Assembly (NCBI GenBank): GCA_963792485.1
Contig: CAWBWL010000001.1
Coordinates: 248,001 to 312,000, forward strand
DNA: 64,000 nucleotides
Direction of reading: 5' to 3'
Origin: JANOYJ01 sp963792485
GTDB taxonomy: Bacteria > Pseudomonadota > Alphaproteobacteria > Rhizobiales > Rhizobiaceae
Shown here: in pieces, positions 52,744 to 61,026 of the stretch
How the letters are laid out: each line of letters begins with the position of its first letter
Numbering within the stretch: the stretch's first letter is position 1
Made by a program: the position numbers and the translations under genes
Notes under the pieces: generated by a model
The model's input: the letters and a program-made list of their open reading frames with translations, nothing else
Told to the model about the DNA's origin: nothing
The model's database searches: none

Positions 52744-53541
52744 ATGACCAGAAAGAAGCCCACAATTGCCGATCTGCGCGCCTTGAAAGGCAAGGCGCAA
52801 CTGACCATGCTGCGTGTCATGACGCTGGATGAAGCAGCGGCTGCTGAGCAAGCGGGCATTGACATCGTCTCAGTTCCACCAGAGCTAGTGACCCATCCGC
52901 GCTACCGCGAGGTCGCGCCGACACTGTTTTCAATGACCGGGAAGACCCATCTGGAAGCTGGCACGCGCGACGATTTCCAGCGCTTTGCCTGCCAGATCAT
53001 GCTTGCGGGTGCCGATGCAATATATTGCAGCGGCGGACTCGGAACGATCGAAGCCCTGGCAAGGGAACATATTCCGGTCGTCGGACACGTCGGCCTTGTG
53101 CCATCTCGTGCAACCTGGACCGGTGGGTTTCGTGCTGTCGCCAAGACAGCAGCTGCGGCGATGGCGCTTTTTGAGGAGGTTCGCGCATACGAAGCCGCTG
53201 GAGCTTTTGCAGTGGAAATCGAAGTGGTGCCGGCTGAAGTATCGGCCGAAATCAGCAAGCGCACCGGGCTTCTGCTCTGGTCGATGGGGGCGGGGGCTGG
53301 ATGTGACGCACAATATCTCTTTGCTGAAGATGTCCTCGGTTCGAACCGCGGACACATGCCACGCCATTCGAAAGTATACCGCAACTTCGTGGTCGAGTTT
53401 GACCGCCTGCAGGCGGAACGCGTGGCTGCATTTCGTGAGTTCATTGCTGATGTCAATGATGGCGCTTTTCCTGGACCTGGAAATTTGGTCACAATGGAGC
53501 CAACCGAATTGGCCAGGTTCCGCAGCCTTCTGAAGAAGTAG
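52744..53541 (+). CDS. PanB-like (ketopantoate hydroxymethyltransferase fold) protein with altered active site
   Basis: A 265-residue TIM-barrel protein of the PEP mutase/PanB superfamily. IPVVGHVGLVPSRATWTGGF, YEAAGAFAVEIEVVPAEVSA (catalytic Glu as in PanB) and SMGAGAGCDAQYLFAEDVLG align with PanB. But the metal-binding GDSLG, DMPF and KLEGG positions read SVPPEL, SMTGKTH and YCSGGLG, so the metal ligands are missing. It starts 16 bases after the desaturase. It is therefore unlikely to make ketopantoate and more likely acts on a compound imported by the neighbouring transporters. Confidence 0.75.
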   Translation: MTRKKPTIADLRALKGKAQLTMLRVMTLDEAAAAEQAGIDIVSVPPELVTHPRYREVAPTLFSMTGKTHLEAGTRDDFQRFACQIMLAGADAIYCSGGLGTIEALAREHIPVVGHVGLVPSRATWTGGFRAVAKTAAAAMALFEEVRAYEAAGAFAVEIEVVPAEVSAEISKRTGLLLWSMGAGAGCDAQYLFAEDVLGSNRGHMPRHSKVYRNFVVEFDRLQAERVAAFREFIADVNDGAFPGPGNLVTMEPTELARFRSLLKK

Positions 53542-53582
53542 CGAGCAGATCGCCTTCGCCAGCGGGCAGTTCGCCCATACCC

Positions 53583-54584
53583 TCAGCGATAGCGAATCTG
53601 ATTCCAGCGGTGGCCGAGCAGGGCGAGGATGATAATCAGACCATTGAAGAACTGGACATAGAACCCGTCGAGCCCGGCTGAAACAATGCCGACTTGAATG
53701 AAGGATACGATGACTGCCCCCATCGTGCCGCCTATGATCGTGCCGATGCCGCCCCAGGTGGGCGTACCGCCAACAAAGACGGCAGCAAGCGTCGGCAGCA
53801 GGTAGGAATCCCCGGCCGTCGGCCACCATGTGAAATTGATCATGGTCGAGAATATGCCGGCAAGTCCGGCGCCAAGCCCCATGAATACGAAGGTGTAGAC
53901 CCTGATGCGTCTGGTATCGATGCCCATTTGTTCGGCGCTGTCGGGATTGTCGCCGACGCAATGCACCCGCGCGCCAAACCTGTGCCGATTGTACAGAATG
54001 ACCGAGACCGCCACAAACAGGACGGCCCAAAGCATCTGCACCGGAAATCCCGCAATCGTGCTCGACAAAACCTTGTAGGCTGCCGTGTCCTTCAGCGACA
54101 CGACGGCGATCGACTTGCCCCCGGTAGCTATAAGAATGGCGCCCCGGATCAGAAAGCTCAAACCCAGCGTCGCAACCAGCGACGACAGGCCGCCATAGAC
54201 GACCACCGCCCCGATCGCGGCGCCCATCATGATCCCCACCAGCAGCCCGGCGGCAAAAGAAAGGAACGGGTCCAGTCCGGTCTGCACACCCAAGGCGAAT
54301 ATCCAGGCTGCGAAGGCCATGACCGCGGGGAAAGACAGATCGATCTCGCCCACCGTCACGATGAAGACCATCGGCACCACGACAAAGATCGCCACCGGCA
54401 ATGTGGTCAACACTGAATAATAGATCCTGTAATCCGAAAAGACCCTCGGATTTCCGATGAAAAACAGCAGCATCATGACCACAAAAACCGCCAAGGTCCC
54501 GATGGAAGCCCGGTTCGACAGGATGAAACGGCGGGTCCGGCTGTGCTCAATGGACCGGTTGCTGATTTCGGCGGAATCGGTCAT
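53583..54584 (-). CDS. Sugar ABC transporter permease 2 (RbsC type)
   Basis: A 333-residue permease with about nine helices. VVPMVFIVTVGEIDLSFPAV with MAFAAWIFALGV is the family loop; LVATLGLSFLIRGAILIATG and CVGDNPDSAEQMGIDTRRIR follow. Intact, in contrast to its plus-strand counterpart. It overlaps the ATPase stop by four bases at 54581-54584. It serves the second importer of the region. Confidence 0.93.
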   Translation of the reverse strand: MTDSAEISNRSIEHSRTRRFILSNRASIGTLAVFVVMMLLFFIGNPRVFSDYRIYYSVLTTLPVAIFVVVPMVFIVTVGEIDLSFPAVMAFAAWIFALGVQTGLDPFLSFAAGLLVGIMMGAAIGAVVVYGGLSSLVATLGLSFLIRGAILIATGGKSIAVVSLKDTAAYKVLSSTIAGFPVQMLWAVLFVAVSVILYNRHRFGARVHCVGDNPDSAEQMGIDTRRIRVYTFVFMGLGAGLAGIFSTMINFTWWPTAGDSYLLPTLAAVFVGGTPTWGGIGTIIGGTMGAVIVSFIQVGIVSAGLDGFYVQFFNGLIIILALLGHRWNQIRYR

Positions 54585-55396
54585 CTGGCGGCTCCGGTCT
54601 GCGCGGCGGCATCTGACAGCGGGTTCGGGCCGCTCGGATGCGCCACATGTTCCATGAAGGCGATCAGCCGGTCCGCGCTTCTGACCTCGGCCTTGGTGAT
54701 TTCCAGCGCCACCCGGCCCCGATCCAGAACGATGAACCGCTCCGCGATGTCAAAGACATGGTGGATGTTGTGGCCGATGAAAAGGATCGAACGCCCGCTT
54801 TCGCGGACATTGCGCACAAAACGAAAGACCTTCTCCGTCTCGGTCAAGGACAGAGCGGTGGTTGGTTCGTCCAGAACGATCAGGTCGGCCTTGTTGTAGA
54901 TCGCGCGGGCAATGGCCACCCCCTGCCGCTCGCCGCCGGACAGTTGGCCAACTATGGAGTCGGGCGAGAACACCTTTGACGTGAAGCCGATCTCGCGCAT
55001 CAGCCGTTCGGCCTCGGATCGCTGCTTTTGCACGTCAAGCAGCCCGAACATCGTGGTGATTTCCCGGCCCATGAAGATATTGCGCACGATCGTCTGCTGG
55101 ACGGCCAGCGCGCGGTCCTGAAACACCGTTTCTATCCCTGCGGCGCGGGACTTTCCGGCATTCCAGCCATGAACCGGCGTTCCCCGGACCAGTATCTCAC
55201 CGGAAGTTGGCTTGACCACGCCCGCAAGTATTTTGATGAGGGTCGATTTTCCCGCGCCATTGTCCCCGATCAGCCCGACGACTTCGCCCCGGTTGATGTG
55301 CAGGTTGACGCCTCCTACGGCAAAGACGCTGCCATAGGATTTCTTGACCTCTTTCAATTCGATCAGCCGGTCACCCAAGGGTCGCTCCCTATCCAT
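54581..55396 (-). CDS. Sugar ABC transporter ATPase 2, single-domain
   Basis: A 271-residue ABC protein with one domain. Walker A GDNGAGKST, signature LSGGERQG, Walker B LIVLDEPT, and the H-loop ILFIGHNIHH. Start ATG at 55396 (MDRERPLGDRLIELKEVKKS); the frame runs to 55468. Similar in layout to ATPase 1 (both end in a GHNIHHVF / SHNMHHVF stretch), so the two importers are related duplicates. Confidence 0.93.
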   Translation of the reverse strand: MDRERPLGDRLIELKEVKKSYGSVFAVGGVNLHINRGEVVGLIGDNGAGKSTLIKILAGVVKPTSGEILVRGTPVHGWNAGKSRAAGIETVFQDRALAVQQTIVRNIFMGREITTMFGLLDVQKQRSEAERLMREIGFTSKVFSPDSIVGQLSGGERQGVAIARAIYNKADLIVLDEPTTALSLTETEKVFRFVRNVRESGRSILFIGHNIHHVFDIAERFIVLDRGRVALEITKAEVRSADRLIAFMEHVAHPSGPNPLSDAAAQTGAAR

Positions 55397-55451
55397 CTGA
55401 ATTCCAGGACGAGGCGGTCCAGCCGCCTCGTCCGCTGTTGACAATTTCAGA

Positions 55452-56459
55452 TCAGCGCAGTCCCTCAATCGCCAGATCGGCCACCGTCCCGATATTTTCC
55501 TTGGTCACGAAACCGGCTCCGGTGTCGACGCTGATCGCGCCCAGACCGTAGACCTTCTGCTGGCAAAGACTCAGGATCGGAAGATATCCTTGCATGAACG
55601 GCTGCTGGTCGGAGGTCAGCTGCACCCAGCCGTTCTTGAAGGCTTCGACAATCTGCGGGCTGGTGTCGAAGCCGATGTTGAAGATCTCACCGGGCTTCTT
55701 TCCGACAGCCTCCATATAGGTCGGCGCGTTACCCAGCATCTGACCGCCGGGATAGGCGATGAGTTTCACATCCGGGTTGGCAAGCATGCCAGCGCTGATC
55801 ACCGGGATGGCCAGGTTCGGATCACCTGCCATTTCCGGCGAAGTTGTCAGTTTTATGACTTCCATGCCGGCAGCTTCCAACGCCTTGACGGTGCCCAACT
55901 CGCGGATCACGCGGTTTTCCTGCGACCAGTCGGCAATGACGATCGCCTTGTCGCCCTTGCCCAATCCTGACATGCGCACTGCCTCGGCGCCGAGCGCTTC
56001 GCCTTGCGGCGCGAGGTTTGCGCCAACATAACCACCGCCGAACTTGGCGCGGACCGTTGGCACATCGACATTCTGATACATCATCAGGATGCCCGCTTTG
56101 GAGGCTTCCTCCGACAGCGGCGCGATCGAATCCGGCCCCGGATGACCCATCATCGCGATGCCATCTGGCGCGGAGGCGACGGCCTCGCGCAACTGCTGGA
56201 CCATCTTTTCCGACGACCAGCCAGAGAACACGAAATCGACCTGCGCGCCGGTGTCGTTCTGGGCCTGTTTCGCGCCGTTGAAAACAATGGCGCCGAAGCC
56301 ATCGCCTTCCGCGCCGCCAACAAAGAAGCGGATACGGACGTCCTTGCACCAGTTGTCGCGCAGCGCCTCGGCCTGAGCGGATTGGATCATGCCCGCGAAA
56401 ATCAATCCGGTCGCGGCCACGGTTGTCAGCAATCGAAAAATTCCAGGTGATTTTGTCAT
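55452..56459 (-). CDS. Sugar ABC transporter substrate-binding protein 2
   Basis: A 335-residue periplasmic binding protein. LLTTVAATGLIFAGMIQSAQ is the signal peptide. KDVRIRFFVGGAEGDGFGAI, PDGIAMMGHPGPDSIAPLSE, GYVGANLAPQGEALGAEAVR and GWVQLTSDQQPFMQGYLPIL are typical of periplasmic sugar-binding family 4 (RbsB-like). GAGGAAAAA before the ATG at 56459. It overlaps the ATPase frame extension but not its chosen start. The ligand is unknown; the cluster context suggests an inositol-like or aminocyclitol compound. Confidence 0.92.
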   Translation of the reverse strand: MTKSPGIFRLLTTVAATGLIFAGMIQSAQAEALRDNWCKDVRIRFFVGGAEGDGFGAIVFNGAKQAQNDTGAQVDFVFSGWSSEKMVQQLREAVASAPDGIAMMGHPGPDSIAPLSEEASKAGILMMYQNVDVPTVRAKFGGGYVGANLAPQGEALGAEAVRMSGLGKGDKAIVIADWSQENRVIRELGTVKALEAAGMEVIKLTTSPEMAGDPNLAIPVISAGMLANPDVKLIAYPGGQMLGNAPTYMEAVGKKPGEIFNIGFDTSPQIVEAFKNGWVQLTSDQQPFMQGYLPILSLCQQKVYGLGAISVDTGAGFVTKENIGTVADLAIEGLR

Positions 56460-56529
56460 TTTTTCCTCCTCAAAGGGGCCTGAACCCCATTCATGTCTGA
56501 TCTTTCCGTTGTCCGGCTTTTGGACGCCT

Positions 56530-57471
56530 CTAAGCCGGGCGTCGTAAGGAAGGGTCTCCTCCTTCATATTGCGCGGCGAGGGGCACGAAATCGCCGCCGC
56601 GGCAATTCTTGAGATAGTTCAGGGCATGAACTTGGCCGGTCATCTCTAAAGCATCGCGATAGACCGGGTCGTGCCAGCCCTCGATATCAATGGATCCGGT
56701 CCAGCCGGCACGGCGAAGTTCCGAGATGATATCGGTCCAGTTGCTGTCGCCAAAGCCTGGCGTGCGCATGAAGACGAATTGCTCTTTGCCGAAAATCCCG
56801 TGTTCGCGGATAACGTCCCATCGGACAGTTGCGTCCTTGCCGTGCACGTGGAAGATCCGGTCCGCCCATTTTCGAATTTGCGGCAGAGGGTTGATGAGGT
56901 AAACGAGCTGGTGGCATGGCTCCCATTCCAGACCGAAATGGGGTTCGGGTGTTTCATTGAACATCAATTCCCACGCATCCGGATTGTGCGCGATATTCCA
57001 GTCGCCTGCTGCCCAGTTGCCGTCCATCGCGCAGTTTTCAAAAGCAATCCGAAGCCCGCAGTCTGCAGCGCGTTTGCCAAGTTCAGACCAAATCTGGCGA
57101 TAGCGGCCAAGACTCTCAGTCAGGGGCCGGTTGCGTATCCTCCCGGTAAAGCCCGCGACCGTGTTAGCGCCGAAATGCTGCGCATTATCAATGCAGCGTC
57201 TCCAGGTATCCAGAGTTTCGGTGTCCATTGCTTCGGTTTCAAGGGGGTTGCCGAAGACCCCCAGCGTCGACATGGTGATATCACGATCGCCGATGGCATC
57301 GCGGCAGCGCTTGCCCAACTCTGCCAGATCCTGACCGTTGCTGGTTTGCCAGAAAAAGGGCTCAAAACTTTCAAATCCCAAGCCGGCAATCTCGGCGATC
57401 CGCTCTGGGGCATATCCCCCGCTGGCGTTGATCATCGTTCCTATACGCAAGGTGCGGGCAGGGCTGCTCAT
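56530..57471 (-). CDS. Sugar phosphate isomerase/epimerase (xylose isomerase-like TIM barrel)
   Basis: A 313-residue AP endonuclease 2 family protein, of the kind that includes IolE, MocC and hydroxypyruvate isomerases. GTMINASGGYAPERIAEIAG and FESFEPFFWQTSNGQDLAEL open it; LRIAFENCAMDGNWAAGDWN, HFGLEWEPCHQLVYLINPLP and RIFHVHGKDATVRWDVIREH carry metal-ligand positions (Glu, His and Asp). It starts the minus-strand unit with binding protein, ATPase and permease. Probably isomerises the imported compound. Confidence 0.88.
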   Translation of the reverse strand: MSSPARTLRIGTMINASGGYAPERIAEIAGLGFESFEPFFWQTSNGQDLAELGKRCRDAIGDRDITMSTLGVFGNPLETEAMDTETLDTWRRCIDNAQHFGANTVAGFTGRIRNRPLTESLGRYRQIWSELGKRAADCGLRIAFENCAMDGNWAAGDWNIAHNPDAWELMFNETPEPHFGLEWEPCHQLVYLINPLPQIRKWADRIFHVHGKDATVRWDVIREHGIFGKEQFVFMRTPGFGDSNWTDIISELRRAGWTGSIDIEGWHDPVYRDALEMTGQVHALNYLKNCRGGDFVPLAAQYEGGDPSLRRPA

Positions 57472-57651
57472 GTCGGGTTCCGGTGGGCCATTATTTGGCG
57501 TTGGCGGGTCTTGGCGCGTTCGATGGGGTTTTGCAGAGAGCCTCTTTGGTTGGTCTTTGTCCGCAGTTGATCTTGATTGTAACCGGAGAATTTCGATCTA
57601 CAAGGGTCCTCACGCTGGCAGTTCAGTTATCCTGATCTGCTTGTGAGCCGG

Positions 57652-57906
57652 TTATAGTGTCCTTGCTCTTTGCCTGACGAGCAGCATTGCAGAAGCAGGG
57701 TGGAGTGGGGCTGTGGCGGACTTGATGGTGGTCTCGAAGTCATTTGCCAATCGCCTGTTCGGGTTGCTCCATGCAAAGAAGCGCTTCACCACCCATCGCC
57801 GCAGCAGGATCACGACACCGGATTGATCCGGCCGTTCGTTGACGATTTTGGCGACCGTGCTGGTGGCGGCCGCCACCCGCCCGTAATTATAGCCGCCATC
57901 AGCCAA
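57652..57906 (-). mobile_element. Remnant of an IS5-type transposase (C-terminal part)
   Basis: LRRWVVKRFFAWSNPNRRLA with NDFETTIKSATAPLHPAS and MLLVRQRAR resembles the C-terminus of IS5-family transposases (typically RRWVVERTFAW..RNRRLAKDFE). A partial reading frame of 84 residues, with no N-terminal half and no visible terminal repeats. It lies between the isomerase gene and the last gene of the nan operon. The 180 bases before (57472-57651) hold no gene. Confidence 0.75.
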
Positions 57907-57937
57907 GATATGGCTGACGAACGGAAGTCGGATGGCC

Positions 57938-58771
57938 CTACCCCTTGACCGCGCCCGCCGTCATCGACTTGCCGATCTGGCGGTACATGATGAGCCCAAG
58001 CAGGAGCGGCGGCAGCGTGGCGAGGATCATCACCGCCGCTGCGACGCCCCAGCGCACGCCGCCGCCTGACGCGGCAAAGAAGAACGAAGCGCCGACGCTG
58101 ACCGGCGTTGCAGAACTTGTCGTCAGCATCAGCCCGAATAGGAACTCGTTCCAGGAATAGATGAAGGCAAGGACGCTGGAGGCTGCCATGACATTGAGGG
58201 ACATGGGCGCGACAACGAAAAAAAGCAGCTTCATGGTGTTTGCGCCGTCCACTCGGGCCGCCTCTTCAATCTCGATGGGAAGCTCGGCAATCGCCGCTGC
58301 AAACAGAACCAGCACAAGCGGAACGTTGACGAGGCACAAGATAAGGGCCAGGCCAATCCGCGTGTCGAGCAGGCCGACCTGCTGGTACATGAGATAAATC
58401 GGGATGGCGAAAATGATCAGCGGAATGGCGCGCAGGTTCGCCACCAGCGGCATCAGCCATTTCTGTCCCGTGCCGTACCTGACCATGGCGTAGGCGGCGG
58501 GAAAGGCAAGCGCGATGGCAAGCGCCGAGCCGATCAGGGAGGCGATGAGGCTGTTGAACAGGAAGTGCACAATGTCGAACCTGTCAGCCATGCCGAAGAT
58601 TGCCGCGTAGTTCACCAGGGTAGGCTCACTGATCCAGAGCGAAGCGCTGCTGGAAATTTCCGCATCGCCTTTCAGCGAGGTCACCAAGGTTGAGATAACC
58701 GGGAAGTTCATGGCCAGAACCGCCACGATGAAGACCAGCCAGCGCAGCATGTTGATGAAGCGCCTTTTCAT
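57938..58771 (-). CDS. Carbohydrate ABC transporter permease (MalG type)
   Basis: A 277-residue permease of the carbohydrate uptake transporter 1 family. FIVAVLAMNFPVISTLVTSL is the first helix; IEIEEAARVDGANTMKLLFF holds the EAA loop; VLAFIYSWNEFLFGLML and ATLPPLLLGLIMYRQIGKSM are the typical C-terminal part. It overlaps the partner permease (ATGA). Last gene of the nanE-nanK operon; the ATP-binding gene expected next is absent, with an IS remnant in that place. Confidence 0.93.
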   Translation of the reverse strand: MKRRFINMLRWLVFIVAVLAMNFPVISTLVTSLKGDAEISSSASLWISEPTLVNYAAIFGMADRFDIVHFLFNSLIASLIGSALAIALAFPAAYAMVRYGTGQKWLMPLVANLRAIPLIIFAIPIYLMYQQVGLLDTRIGLALILCLVNVPLVLVLFAAAIAELPIEIEEAARVDGANTMKLLFFVVAPMSLNVMAASSVLAFIYSWNEFLFGLMLTTSSATPVSVGASFFFAASGGGVRWGVAAAVMILATLPPLLLGLIMYRQIGKSMTAGAVKG

Positions 58772-59637
58772 GCCTGCGCCTTTCGCGATGCGAAGCGGTT
58801 GATGGCATAAAGCACAAGAAATGAGCCGGCCAACAAGAGCATCGAGGCAGCGACGGCGAGGCCGATATTGCCTGTCTTGAAGAAGGCCTGGTAAATGTAA
58901 ATGCTCATCGATGTCGTGGCGCCGCCTGCGCCCGCGCCGACCAGCGTGTAGACATTGTCAAACACGCGGAAACTGTCGATGAAGCGGATGAAGAAAGTGA
59001 CGCCGATGGCGGGCGCCATCATCGGCAGATCAATTGCCATCAGCCGCTTGATGCCGAGGGCATTGTCCATTTCGGCAGCCTCCCTGATATCCGCCGGGAT
59101 GGCGGAATAGGCAGCATGCAGAATAAGAAGCGCGAACGGGGTCCATTGCAGCGTCTCGATTGTGACCAGCGTTTTGAACGCATTCTCCCTGCCCAGAAAG
59201 GCCGGAAAGTCATTGAACCACAGCAGCAGATAGTAGGGCACGACGCCGACGAACTCATGCAGGATCAGCCGGTACATCAGTCCGACCAATGCCGGCGCAA
59301 CCATCATCGGCAGAACAAGAAACGCCATCAGCCATGGGCGCTTGGCCAGAAGCGGCGCGAGGAAGATGGCGAGAAAAAGCCCGGCGCTGACCTGTATGAG
59401 CGAAACGATCAGGCCGAAGCGCAGCGAAAACCATGCGGCCGACCAGAATTCCGGATCGGCCAGCGCCTTGGCGTAATTGCCAAAGCCGGAGAGAACCGGC
59501 GCGCGGATATTCTCAAATCCCACATCGGAAACCGAGTAGACGAGATCAACAAGCAGCGGGAACCCCAGCAGGGCCATGAGGAAAACCGCCAAGGGGGAGG
59601 TGAGATAGACACCTTCAATTTTCCGCCGGTTCGCCAT
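58768..59637 (-). CDS. Carbohydrate ABC transporter permease (MalF type)
   Basis: A 289-residue permease. LAVFLMALLGFPLLVDLVYS is the first helix; IREAAEMDNALGIKRLMAID holds the EAA loop; TFFIRFIDSFRVFDNVYTLV and the helix near the C-terminus follow. ATG at 59637 is preferred (MANRRKIEGVYLTSPLAVFL); the frame extends to 59685. Middle of the nan ABC operon. Confidence 0.92.
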   Translation of the reverse strand: MANRRKIEGVYLTSPLAVFLMALLGFPLLVDLVYSVSDVGFENIRAPVLSGFGNYAKALADPEFWSAAWFSLRFGLIVSLIQVSAGLFLAIFLAPLLAKRPWLMAFLVLPMMVAPALVGLMYRLILHEFVGVVPYYLLLWFNDFPAFLGRENAFKTLVTIETLQWTPFALLILHAAYSAIPADIREAAEMDNALGIKRLMAIDLPMMAPAIGVTFFIRFIDSFRVFDNVYTLVGAGAGGATTSMSIYIYQAFFKTGNIGLAVAASMLLLAGSFLVLYAINRFASRKAQA

Positions 59638-59696
59638 ATTTTCCGTCTGGCTTGAGAAGGCCCCGCCAGCGAACCGGCGGGGCATTGTTTGGCTCT

Positions 59697-61016
59697 TTAT
59701 TTCTTCAAGAGCTCTGTCATGCTTGCTGTGGCGGCGGCAAGCGCCTCGTCAAGCGATTTCGAGCCGCCCCAATAGGCGGTGAACTCTTTTGCCTGCGCCT
59801 CATAGACCTGCAGCGCCTTGGCGGACGTGCCGCCATTCATCACAAAGCCATAGGCCCCGGCAAACTGTCCTAGCTTGACGAGATCCGGCCGGTCGGCGCT
59901 GACCTTGGCAACAAGCGCTTCCGACAAGGCGGGCGATCCGCCGGCCTTGGAGTAGAGCTCCATCGTCTCAGCCGTCGAGAGCCAGTTGATGAACTTCAGC
60001 GCGCCTTCCTTGTTCTGCGACGCTTTGTTCAGCCCAAGCCCAAGACCATGGATATGGGTGAAGCGCCCGGCGGGGCCAGTTGGCGGAGCAACCGTTCCAA
60101 TCTTTCCGGCGACGGCCGGGGTCTTCTCCTTGTTGTCAAGATCGCCGAACGCCGCATTCCATTGCAACATGGTCGCCGCCTGACCGGAACCAAACGCCGC
60201 ATTGGCTTCGGCATATTCATAGGTCGTGGAATCCTTCGGCGAAGCGCCGGCGTCAAACAGCTTTTTATAAATGTCGAGCGCGGTGCGGAAGGCCGGGCTG
60301 TCCACCGTGACCTTGCCGTCGGCGTCCATCCAGTCGCCGCCATTGGCCCTTGCCGCCGAATGCCAGATCATCATGTTGAACAGAAGGTTCTTCATCTGCA
60401 GCACCGCGCCATAGCGGGAGGGGCTGTCCGGATTGATTTCCTTGGTGAAGAACAGCGCTGTCGCCATCCAGTCTTCCCAGGTCCACTGATCCGGGTCCTT
60501 CGGCTCCATCTTCTTGCCCATCATCTTTTCGCTGATCTCGCCATATCGCGTCTTCCACGCGGCATCGCTCATCAGCTGATCAATGAGATCCTTGCGGTAA
60601 TACATGAAGTGCATGGACAGGTCGGTCGGAATGCCGAACTGCTTGCCTTCATACTGCATGGTGGCCAGCACCTTTTCGCTGAACACATCCTTGGCTGCGG
60701 CAGGCAGCTCGATCGGGTCCATGAAAGGCGCGTAGCGGCCGATGGCATAGGTGGCGAGCAGGTTCACATCGAACTCTTTCGAACCGGCAGCAAGGTCGGC
60801 CGCCAGTTTGTCAAAGAACCCATCGCGGTTGAAGAAGATCAGCTTGACCTTGTCGGCGTCTGCCGCTGTGGCGTTATAGGCTTCAGCCGCCTTGCGCAGC
60901 GCCGCTTCTTCCGGTCCCCCCGGCCAGCCGAGCACAGTCACCTCTGCCCAGGCCGAAGCGGCGCCGGACACAGCCAGCATGGCCGCTCCGGCGAGCAAAA
61001 TCTTGAGATGTTTCAT
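59697..61016 (-). CDS. Carbohydrate ABC transporter substrate-binding protein (amino-sugar, CUT1 type)
   Basis: A 439-residue extracellular solute-binding protein family 1. LKILLAGAAMLAVSGAASAW is the signal peptide. VTVLGWPGGPEEAALRKAAE, FDVNLLATYAIGRYAPFMDP, GIPTDLSMHFMYYRKDLIDQ and WTWEDWMATALFFTKEINP are typical. GGAGGA stands 5 bases before the ATG. It probably binds a sialic-acid related amino sugar or its oligomer, judged only from nanK-nanE next to it. Confidence 0.92.
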   Translation of the reverse strand: MKHLKILLAGAAMLAVSGAASAWAEVTVLGWPGGPEEAALRKAAEAYNATAADADKVKLIFFNRDGFFDKLAADLAAGSKEFDVNLLATYAIGRYAPFMDPIELPAAAKDVFSEKVLATMQYEGKQFGIPTDLSMHFMYYRKDLIDQLMSDAAWKTRYGEISEKMMGKKMEPKDPDQWTWEDWMATALFFTKEINPDSPSRYGAVLQMKNLLFNMMIWHSAARANGGDWMDADGKVTVDSPAFRTALDIYKKLFDAGASPKDSTTYEYAEANAAFGSGQAATMLQWNAAFGDLDNKEKTPAVAGKIGTVAPPTGPAGRFTHIHGLGLGLNKASQNKEGALKFINWLSTAETMELYSKAGGSPALSEALVAKVSADRPDLVKLGQFAGAYGFVMNGGTSAKALQVYEAQAKEFTAYWGGSKSLDEALAAATASMTELLKK

Positions 61017-61026
61017 TTTATCCTCC

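Noticed and set aside
53694..54416. A 240-codon plus-strand frame opposite permease 2
   Set aside because: Shadow frame; charged and repetitive, whereas the minus strand reads as a standard permease.
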